From the NCBI GenBank assembly GCA_001687465.1, contig LVLI01000646.1:1-22965 (forward strand): a stretch of DNA of 22,965 bases. The letters are read 5' to 3'. The translations under genes were made by a program, and so were the position numbers. Shown here piece after piece: positions 1 through 6,234 of this stretch. The stretch is from Halocafeteria seosinensis. Taxonomy: Eukaryota > Sar > Bigyra > Bicosoecida. The notes under the pieces were generated by a model that worked only from the letters and a program-made list of their open reading frames with translations, did no database searches and was not told where the DNA came from. The number at the start of each line of letters is the position of its first letter. Within the stretch, counting starts at the first letter, position 1.

Positions 1-60
1 CAACTAATTGTAAATTTTCAACCAAAGTTTCAAAAAAAAATAATGAAACCAATAATATAA

Positions 61-636
61 ATGGTGAATCGACAGAAAATAAAACAACTGAAGAAAGTAG
101 CTCTTAGTGAATCTCAACTTCAAAATAATACCTCGGAAAAAATTCATATTCTTACCTATAATGAGCTATATGGAAAATCACTGAATAAACTACTTCGCAA
201 TGGTGCTTTTGTTATTCTTTACCTTATTCGCGAAAATTATGGTCATTGGTGTTCAGTTGTCAAAGTTTCCAACTCTGATACAAAAGATGATGTCATTTAT
301 TTTGATCCATACGGGAAGTATCCTGATGAACCTTTATCTTGGAGCTCTGAAGCCGAAAATGAGGAACTTGGACAATCTAAACCGTATCTTCTTGACAAAA
401 TGAAAAAAGAACAAAACTCCTATAATTTTTATTATAATCCTTATGAATTTCAAAATTTAGATGATTTAAGCATCCAGACTTGTGGGAGACATAATATAGT
501 ATTTATTGAATATTTTAGAAAAATGAAAAACCCGAGCGTGGAGAGTTACAAAGACTTTTTGGAGGAAGTAAGGAAAGAAGCCGGTTTGAATACTTATGAT
601 CAAGTTGTTACTTATTTGACAAAAAGCGTTGGATAA
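61..636 (+). CDS. Adenain/Ulp1-like cysteine protease (virus-type maturation protease)
   Basis: 191-aa intronless ORF in very AT-rich DNA. It has the layout of the adenovirus-protease/C48 cysteine peptidase fold: His in GHWC (residue 62), Asp in FDPYG (82), a candidate oxyanion Gln in YEFQ (131), and the nucleophile Cys in TCGRHN (141) followed by a hydrophobic helix. Length is close to the roughly 200 aa of adenain-type enzymes. In adenoviruses, Polintons, virophage-like elements and several large DNA viruses, such proteases cut capsid precursors during virion maturation; cellular Ulp1 relatives remove SUMO. The Gln-to-Cys spacing (9 residues between) is longer than in adenain. The neighbours (tRNAs, a tailspike-like ORF) favour a viral origin. 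The start is the first ATG, preceded by an A-rich leader. A cellular deSUMOylase is less likely given the small size and the context. Confidence 0.75.
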   Translation: MVNRQKIKQLKKVALSESQLQNNTSEKIHILTYNELYGKSLNKLLRNGAFVILYLIRENYGHWCSVVKVSNSDTKDDVIYFDPYGKYPDEPLSWSSEAENEELGQSKPYLLDKMKKEQNSYNFYYNPYEFQNLDDLSIQTCGRHNIVFIEYFRKMKNPSVESYKDFLEEVRKEAGLNTYDQVVTYLTKSVG

Positions 637-678
637 TTTTTTTTTATATTAATTATTTTATAAAAAAATCATATTTAA
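637..678. terminator. T-run/A-run hairpin between protease and tRNA-Glu
   Basis: Directly after the protease stop, a run of T is followed about 16 nt later by a run of A, so the two can pair across an AT-only loop. A poly(T) tract on either strand could end transcription of the plus-strand protease or of the minus-strand tRNA (the minus strand carries seven T after the tRNA-Glu 3' end). This is inferred from sequence only. Confidence 0.3.
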
Positions 679-748
679 TAGCCCCGGTCGAACTCGAATC
701 GACCTTAATCCCGTGAAATAAGACCGTTTTCCATTAAACTACGGGGCT
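679..748 (-). tRNA. trnE(UUC): tRNA-Glu (UUC)
   Basis: Read on the minus strand, the 70-nt sequence folds as a cloverleaf. It has a 7-bp acceptor (AGCCCCG with CGGGGCT), a 4-bp D-stem GTTT/AAAC, an anticodon loop ATTTCAC giving anticodon TTC, a short variable arm, and a GTCGA/TCGAC T-stem around the T-loop TTCGAGT. The discriminator is A and no CCA is encoded. The anticodon stem relies on G-T pairs (GTCTT with GGGAT), which is weaker than in the neighbouring tRNA. There is no intron. A non-encoded CCA fits a eukaryotic or eukaryote-virus tRNA. Confidence 0.85.
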
Positions 749-770
749 CTACTTCTAAAAAAAAGTAGAG
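747..770. repeat. 8-bp hairpin in the leader of tRNA-Glu
   Basis: CTCTACTT (747-754) pairs perfectly with AAGTAGAG (763-770) around an A-rich 8-nt loop, overlapping the tRNA-Glu 5' end by two bases. On the minus strand the loop is T-rich, so it may stop the upstream tRNA-Val transcript or mark a processing site between the tRNAs. A diverged copy lies next to tRNA-Val. Confidence 0.6.
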
Positions 771-777
771 TTCCGAA

Positions 778-850
778 TAGTCCCAGCCTGATTCGAACAG
801 GCGTTCTTCCCTGTGTAAGAGGGACGTTTTAACCCCTAAACTATGGGACT
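778..850 (-). tRNA. trnV(UAC): tRNA-Val (UAC)
   Basis: The minus-strand 73-nt cloverleaf has every stem matched: acceptor AGTCCCA/TGGGACT, D-stem GTTT/AAAC, anticodon stem TCCCT/AGGGA with loop CTTACAC (anticodon TAC), and T-stem GCCTG/CAGGC with loop TTCGAAT. The discriminator is A, with no encoded CCA and no intron. It lies about 30 nt upstream of tRNA-Glu in the same direction, so the two may be co-transcribed. The organised pair in AT-rich DNA next to a viral-type protease resembles tRNA clusters of large DNA viruses. Confidence 0.92.
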
Positions 851-874
851 CCACTTTCAAAAAAAAATAGAGTC
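847..874. repeat. Second tRNA-leader repeat, upstream of tRNA-Val
   Basis: CCACTTTC, an A-run and ATAGAGT (851-873) align with 19 of 23 positions of the tRNA-Glu leader, and GACTC/GAGTC can pair at the ends. The same leader therefore precedes both tRNAs, suggesting that tRNA plus leader was duplicated as a unit, or a shared promoter or processing signal. Confidence 0.55.
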
Positions 875-887
875 ACTTTCCTCCTAC

Positions 888-1118
888 CTATGGTTGTTTG
901 TCTTTGTTTTTTCTTTTAAAGACATCAACCAATTCCGAATATTTATCTAGGTTATTGAACAAAATTTCTTGGTTTGTTTTATCCAAACTTTCTTCAATAA
1001 TTTCACATAAATTTTTTTCCAAGCTTGCGTAATACTCCCCGGTCTCAGCATCACACGCATCATCACCAAGGTCAAAATTTGTTATTGTTTTAAGTACTTT
1101 TTTTATATTTTTTACCAT
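888..1118 (-). CDS. Small acidic protein, unknown function
   Basis: 76-aa minus-strand ORF in the AT-rich block, with no family that I recognise. It has a basic N-terminus (VKNIKKVLK), an acidic middle (DLGDDACDAETGEYY) and a helical, Asn/Glu/Lys-rich C-terminal half, consistent with a small soluble protein. The start is the first ATG, just after an AT-only leader. It runs in the same direction as the two tRNAs and the next ORF. Composition is typical of AT-rich viral or organelle-like coding DNA. It may be real, but the evidence is only the open frame in a compact gene cluster. Confidence 0.45.
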   Translation of the reverse strand: MVKNIKKVLKTITNFDLGDDACDAETGEYYASLEKNLCEIIEESLDKTNQEILFNNLDKYSELVDVFKRKNKDKQP

Positions 1119-1155
1119 TATATTTTATTTAAAAAAATTTCCTTAAGTTTTAATT

Positions 1156-1533
1156 TTAATAAATAGGTTCAATAAATTCAGTTATTTCTTTTAATGGAGA
1201 ATCAACAACAATATCTTGATTAAGATTATTTGCAATTTGTAATCTATCAATTGTTGGTTCTTTATCATCGGTTAAAAATTCATCATAAATAGTTTCAAAA
1301 ACAAAATTAATATATTTCTCTAAACTTTCTTTCCTACGGTTTTCAAATTTTTCTTGTTGTTCCAACGTTCTACAACATCCAAATTTTTTAGGAAAGTCAA
1401 CCGAATCTCTTCTAATTTCTCCTATATTATAAGGTGTTTTTATCCCTATTCTAAATCCAGTCCGATGAATTATAATGTACCCTATAACTATCATTTTTTT
1501 TATAACAATTCTATAGATTTTTTTTTTAACCAA
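1156..1533 (-). CDS. Hypothetical protein in AT-rich block
   Basis: Minus-strand ORF of up to 125 aa. The first 13 residues are low-complexity Lys/Ile, and a second Met at codon 14 (near 1494) is an equally good start, giving about 112 aa. The N-terminal part is hydrophobic and beta-like (IVIGYIIIHRTGFRIGI). The rest is charged and helical, with a Cys-Cys pair in the middle (GCCR). I do not recognise a family. It is divergent from the tailspike-like ORF at 1566, and the roughly 30-70 bp between them is almost pure A/T and could hold both promoters. A protein of this size in a compact cluster fits a viral accessory gene. Confidence 0.45.
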   Translation of the reverse strand: MVKKKIYRIVIKKMIVIGYIIIHRTGFRIGIKTPYNIGEIRRDSVDFPKKFGCCRTLEQQEKFENRRKESLEKYINFVFETIYDEFLTDDKEPTIDRLQIANNLNQDIVVDSPLKEITEFIEPIY

Positions 1534-1565
1534 CTGTTGAAAAAAAAAATCTTATTATAGGATAT

Positions 1566-1994
1566 ATGACCAAAAACGTAGAAAAACCAGAACGTCTTTC
1601 TTTTCATAGGAAAACCGGTGAAACATGTACCGAAGTACTGCAAGCAATTGGTGGAGAAAAAGTAGAGGTAGAAACTCCGGTCACTGAGTTTTGTCGACAA
1701 TATACGGATAGCCAGACTATTTACCTTGATGACTTTAACCCGTACGCCGATGGCGTGACAGATGATAGTAATACCATTCAAATGGCTGTTAATTCCATGG
1801 CTTCATATAAAAATTTAGTGTTACAATTCGGAGACCGAAAAGAATATAGGATAGACAAACCAGTTATAGTTGCAGGCGACTTTGTTCATCTAGACGGATT
1901 TGGATCAAAAATATATAACTCTACTGGCACGATATTCAAGCTCAACTGTGTTGAAGAGTGTAATATTGTGGCTTTTGATTTCATTTTTTGCTAA
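1566..1994 (+). pseudogene. Truncated pectate-lyase/tailspike-like beta-helix protein
   Basis: 142-aa ORF. Residues 50-140 match the start of the pectate-lyase/rhamnogalacturonase-epimerase-like beta-helix fold: DDFNPYADGVTDDSNTIQ is the classic 'GADG-x-TDDT-x-AIQ-x-A' entry motif, followed by short beta-helix rungs (RIDKPVIVAGDFVHLDGFG, then a rung with NCVEECNIVAFDF). Proteins with this start (phage tailspikes, viral and microbial polysaccharide-binding or polysaccharide-cleaving proteins) usually run for several hundred residues. Here the frame ends after about four rungs, at exactly the point where a 45-bp copy of the protease gene 3' end begins. I therefore call it a broken gene cut by a recombination event. 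The N-terminal 50 residues are unmatched. Confidence 0.6.
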
Positions 1995-2037
1995 AGACTT
2001 TTTGGAGGAAGGAAGGAAGGAAGCAGGTTTGAATACT
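1993..2037 (+). repeat. Duplicated 45-bp fragment of the protease 3' end
   Basis: Bases 1993-2037 match 550-594 (inside the protease gene) at 42 of 45 positions. Both begin AAAGACTTTTTGGAGGAAG and end GGTTTGAATACT. The reading KDFLEE..KEAGLNT is kept in a frame that is open here only as a short stub. The match begins and ends abruptly. It is a trace of unequal recombination, or the remnant of a second protease-like gene. Confidence 0.85.
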
Positions 2038-2483
2038 GACAAATACCGTCAAATGAGGGGTTGGACAAAACTACCAACCTAACCCAGCTATGTGGACGAC
2101 TTGGACGAGGTGGGTACTAACCTAGTCCGCGACATAAACATAGATTAAGCTGTTTTAATAGCATAATTGTAATATTGGACAATATGGACAAGTTTTTTCA
2201 AGAGTTTCAGAATACTAGAAGATCTTCATTTATAACTAATCTAAAATTCTATTCCATCTTGTCCACTTGTCCAAATAGCTTTGAAACAGGCTTTAAGTAT
2301 TGTAGGCTACGGTTGGACAGGTTATATAAACTTGTCCACAGAGGGATAGTTAGGGAGAAAATCACATAAGAAGGGAAAGGTTAGGCAGATTGAGAGGGAA
2401 ATTTTTAAGTGTGCTGTGTTTGGAAACTTATAAATAAATCTCAATCAATTTTTTTTTTAATAAAGACTTAAAAAAGAAACTTA
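2038..2483. other. Non-coding stretch with repeated GGAC/GTCC half-sites
   Basis: No convincing gene. The stretch has a cluster of TTGGACA-like words and their complements: TTGGACAA 2061 and 2175, GTGGACGA 2092, TTGGACGA 2101, ATGGACAAG 2184, CTTGTCCA 2258 and 2266, TTGGACAG 2313, CTTGTCCA 2331. Two of these pairs face each other across short spacers. This could be a protein-binding array, or fold-back structure near a replication origin or terminus. Confidence 0.4.
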
Positions 2484-2708
2484 ATATTTAGATTTATATA
2501 TATTGAGTTTTTTTAAAGTGCGTTGTTTTGAAGGTCACCCGAGTGTTATGGTGAAAAATTTTATTGAGATAATTTTATTAATATTTAGTTTTTATATTTA
2601 GATTTTTAAAAGTGCGTTGTTTTGAAGGTCACCCGAGTGTTATGGAGAAAAATTTTATTGAGATTATTTTTTTAATATTGAGTTTTTATATTTAGATTTA
2701 TATATATT
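2484..2708. repeat. Tandem repeat, about 94-bp period
   Basis: A 56-bp core (2515-2570 and 2609-2664) is repeated with one clear mismatch. It contains a GC-rich island, GGTCACCCGAGTG, inside AT-only DNA. An AT-rich flank word beginning ATATTTAGATTT occurs at 2484, 2594 and 2688; the first and third copies are identical over 21 bases. Tandem repeats of this type are common near termini of linear viral genomes and in AT-rich intergenic DNA. The base composition changes right after the last copy. Confidence 0.85.
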
Positions 2709-2774
2709 AAGGTTACGCGTTGCCCGGATGCTCCTGCCCAGTGTATTCGCATTGACACACCCCCGAGCAATGCG

Positions 2775-4769
2775 TTATTTTGTTCGCTTTGATTCCGCAC
2801 TTATATCGGGTATCACCCGCCATACCAGAATCTCAATACATTCAGACAACATATGTTGTCTGAATGTATTGAGATTCTGGTATGGCGGGTGATATGCAGA
2901 AGGGTTCCGTGACCCCATAGTAGCTCTGCAAAAGTTCAGATAGTTGAAGACTTGACCGTGGACAAATATGTCATCCGTTGCTTGATCTACATCATGTGTC
3001 CTTAATGGCTTCACTTCCATTGCTCCAAGTGACTTATCTTCGCAAAACACCAGAAATCTGTCTGGCTTTCTACCACCAAACTGCATCTCCGGCCTCACGA
3101 CCAAATCTGGTACACCCAAGCTTGATATCACGTCAGAAAGAACTAGGTCAGCGTATTCTGCAATTTCCGCTTCATTACCCCACGGAAATTTTGGCCCATC
3201 TTGTTGATAAATTGATGATTTACTCGCTTTTTGGTGGAATCGAGTCCAGAGGGCCACTGAATCTTCATTGGCACTGAACGGGAGATTCTCTACAAGAGCA
3301 AAGTTGGAAGATGTACAGTATGCAGGTTCATGGTTTGAGAGTGGTCCAGTGCTCATGCTACTTTGGCTCACTCCCCGACTCTCGTTCAGTGGCGGGAGTT
3401 TGTTCCGAAAGGCTATCGAATTTCTTGAAATTGTAGTATTCGGACCTACACCGCCTCCTGCAAACAAAGAAAAAATCAATACACGGGAATGATACTGTAA
3501 CGAATCTAACCATTAAACGACAGCAGCAGTATCTTCCTTTCAAAGAGATTTCTGCTCTTGATTCTCAGCATTACTTACCTGCTCCGTCACTAGAACTTGA
3601 AGCTGCACCTACCGCAAACAAGGCACTAGCAGCATCTTCCTCTTGCAGAGATTTCGGCATTTGCTTCTCAGTGCTTACTTACCTGCACCGCCTCCAGTAT
3701 TCGGAGCTACGCCACCTCCTGCAAACAGAAAAGCAATACAAGGGAAGAAGTGCAGTTTTAAGGAGCACAAAGACGGCTTCTTCCTTAGAGATATCTGTTT
3801 GTATTGCTTCTACCACGGTTTCCATTTCCCCTAGTTGCCCTAGTTCTTGTCTACGTGTAGCACAGCCCCAATTACCCCTTCCTCAATTTTCGAGCAGGAC
3901 GGAACCACAACCGCAGCATCATCTTCCAGAAGAAATTTCTGCTTTTGATTGTCAACTGTTTATTTACCTAAAAGGTTGTTTGGGCCTACATGAGTACCGC
4001 CTTCTGCAATCATAAAAAGCAAACAACACCAGGGATAAGATGGTGAAGGAATCCAACCACAAAAGAGCCCCGCTTCCACCTTCACCATTTACTTACCGCC
4101 TCCACCACTAAAGCTTGAAACTGCGCCGCCACCTGCTGCAAACAAAACAGCAAAACAAGAGAAGAAGTGCAGTTTCCTTCACCAGACACTGTCTGGCAGA
4201 CAGCCTAAACTTTGTGAAGAACTGCCTTGGTTTCTGCTCTTGATTTTCAGCATTACTTACCTGCTCCGCCACTAGAACCCGAAACTGCACCGCCTCCTGC
4301 AAATGAAAAACAAAGCATCAAAAGCGAAAGACATAGTAAAGAATGAAACCACCATAGCAGCATCTTTACAACGCAGCTACTTACCACCGATATACTCTCT
4401 GCTTTGTCTAAATGCGAGGGTGCCCAAAACGTTGGCCGTATTCGTGTGGTCCCTTCCAAGTAGCATCCTAAAGAGCGCTTGAGCCCCTGCTTCGGAGGTG
4501 AAAGGAACGTCTCCAAATTGCAGCATATCCTGCTCCACATTTGCGACGCATTCTGTTTTCTGACTGTCAGATAACTGCCGCCGTTCTTGCAACCACCTTA
4601 TTAGCGCTCGATGTGCTGCATTGAACAATGAAGGACGACGGAAAAGATCAAGGGTATGGTGCTTTGTGCATCGAGAATGCCAACTATGGCGATTCTGAGG
4701 AGTCACGTACGGTCGGCAGGGAGCTCTTGCTCGTCTTTGTTTCGCTCTTGTCCTTCTGTGTGACAGCAA
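2775..4769 (-). CDS. Crinkler/REase-type PD-(D/E)XK nuclease gene with mini-exon array, likely decayed
   Basis: Proposed join on the minus strand: 4769-4385, 4296-4261, 4132-4097, 4003-3968, 3718-3683, 3608-3579, 3457-2775, giving 413 aa in one frame. All junctions are phase 1 with GTAAGT/GTAAAT donors. The first exon (start uncertain) is Arg-rich, then helical, ending SREYIGG. Six junctions then splice in short Gly/Ser/Ala-rich segments. The last exon holds a PD-(D/E)XK core: a conserved Asp in RKPDRFLVF, E-x-K in GAMEVKP, then HGQVFNYL, which resembles REase domains of Crinkler-type protist proteins. Near 2930-2933 (an A4 run on the plus strand) the family-like reading moves to another frame. 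At 2894 the palindrome begins and the match ends, so the C-terminal part is missing. I read it as a once functional nuclease/effector-like gene, now probably broken. Confidence 0.55.
2811..2894. repeat. 84-bp perfect palindrome without spacer
   Basis: Bases 2811-2852 are the exact reverse complement of 2853-2894. The centre is ACAT/ATGT between 2852 and 2853, and pairing stops at 2810/2895. It lies inside the 3' end of the nuclease ORF on the minus strand, where the match to the nuclease family stops. Such structures are unstable in vivo. They arise from fold-back repair, hairpin telomere resolution, or as chimeric-read artefacts. Confidence 0.97.
3458..4384 (-). repeat. Tandem array of duplicated intron/mini-exon units
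   Basis: Five mini-exons at 4296-4261, 4132-4097, 4003-3968, 3718-3683 (36 nt each) and 3608-3579 (30 nt), plus the first codons of the last exon, are related copies coding for GGGAVS-x-SSGGAG, GGGV-x-PNTGGGAG and similar. The flanking introns share long stretches. The block reading (plus strand) GATTTCTGCTCTTGATTCTCAGCATTACTTAC recurs in diverged form before several donors, near 3549-3578, 3651-3682, 3936-3967 and 4229-4260. GAAGAAGTGCAGTTT is shared at 3744 and 4161. The unit is therefore intron plus exon, copied in tandem. Because every exon is phase 1-1 and a multiple of 3, any subset can be skipped without breaking the frame. Confidence 0.75.
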
Positions 4770-6234
4770 AAGTAGAGATCAAAAGTATACTAATACGTCT
4801 CGGGATATCCAGATGAGATAAATACTAGGAAGGAAGCAACAGAAAACAAGAGGAACGGAAGGAACTGAAGTTGACCAAGCACCAGAGGCCTAGGCAGGAA
4901 AAGGGAGTAGCATCGTACGTACCGTGTCGGGTGCGCTTTCTCCTTCGAGTGGGTCTTTTCCCGGAGGATGGCGACATCATGAAGCTTATGAAAACTCTTT
5001 ATTACGGCCGGGAACGAGACTGAAGAACCACCGAAAGCAAGACAAGAACAAGTATCCGCTACAGTGGAGCCGCAGACAACAACCCCAGAGTGCGCAACTA
5101 AAGCGGCTTTCTGTCTAGTCTTTGCTTTGTCCGGCTAACAACAGGTTCGTATACTTGGTACTATACTTCACCTCAGGTCCACCATCACTGCCAAGGAAAC
5201 GACAAAAGAATTTTTCAGGGAGCCGGGCCGGACTACGCAGGACGAACATTTGAAGGCCTTAAATAAATGAAATGTATATCATTAATAGTACCACACGGTT
5301 GAAAAACACTAGGTAGAGGAATTACGTCTTATGCTCTGGAACTCATTGTTGGTCCCGATGATGATATACTGTATATCCGTGGAGCTGAAGGTGAGGCTAG
5401 GCCACAACTTGCCAACATATCCTGTGTCACTACTACTAGTGGGCCAGTGGGCCACGCCATGACGCCCTACCCACGCCCTAGCCCGGGCCGCCCTCGTCCA
5501 GTTTGAAAAACACGAGTCACTGCTTGTTGAGTAGACATTAAAATATGCCGAATTCGGACCGTGTGTGACACGGTGTGTCGTCAGGTCCGAAGGAAGTGTG
5601 AACGAGTTCGACGTCAAAGAGAGCTCAAGGCTCGGGGATATGTTGGTATGTAACCATCGCATGCCATCATTTTCGTGTCGAACGTGTTTGACACACAGGA
5701 TAAGGAGTAGAAGGGAGTTGGAGCGGGTCCGAAACAGTCCGAATTTTCAGGTGCCGCTCCACACGGCGGACCACACCCGGCCAGTGACCGAGGGTCGTTC
5801 GAAGTTCCCATGTATTACCATTCACAGCAAGTGTTTGCTGAAATTGTTACGCTCCTTAAGATCAAAATGTGCTTTACTTGTATCCTTTGACCTTGATGGT
5901 ACCAGTGTAGTAACCAGGATGCGGCTAATCGTCTCTAAAACAACCGTCAATTGGGAATCACAGTCTGAGATTCGCTGGTGCAGTGCAGCAACACTGCATG
6001 GTGACCGTTTGGATCGTTCCTAACAATGGAATTAAGGAAACTACGACGTGCTTCCACGGTGTGAAGACCCCCGAACTAGTTCCATTTAGCCGGTAGGCCA
6101 TAATACTTATTGCATGTGTGTGTATTGGTATGCTCCTACCGGAAGACGTGCATTGGTACATTATACGTTGTACTGCAGAGGCGGCGGCTAAACATCTCCA
6201 TTACCGGTAGGTATTCAATAGTAGTAGGTCTACT
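4770..6234. other. Gene-poor stretch upstream of the nuclease gene
   Basis: About 1.46 kb in which I find no supported gene. The longest open frame (5565-6023, plus) has no domain, no splice logic and a composition that looks random. Around 5550-5600 and 5720-5740 the word GGTCCGAA/TTCGGACC and close variants recur in both orientations (TTCGGACC, GGTCCGAA, GGTCCGAAACAGTCCGAA), a possible remnant of a small inverted-repeat element. Promoter and 5' UTR of the minus-strand nuclease gene should lie at the left end. Confidence 0.4.

Noticed and set aside
679-850. AT-rich block as mitochondrial or plastid DNA because of its tRNAs
   Set aside because: The neighbours are a viral-type protease and a tailspike-like ORF, with no organelle genes; an organelle origin is not supported.
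1354-1781. Plus- and minus-strand frames overlapping the two genes near 1500
   Set aside because: They are low-complexity shadows of the better supported ORFs at 1156-1533 and 1566-1994.
2775-2892. C-terminal end of the nuclease ORF as real protein
   Set aside because: This part is encoded by the palindrome and the DNA beyond it and does not match the nuclease family; it is probably only an open read-through.
3458-4384. CRISPR-like array
   Set aside because: Units vary in length and sequence, with splice sites at each exon edge; these are duplicated exons, not CRISPR repeats.
5565-6023. 152-aa plus-strand open frame
   Set aside because: No domain, no splice or context support, and the composition looks random; it lies in a repeat-scarred intergenic stretch.
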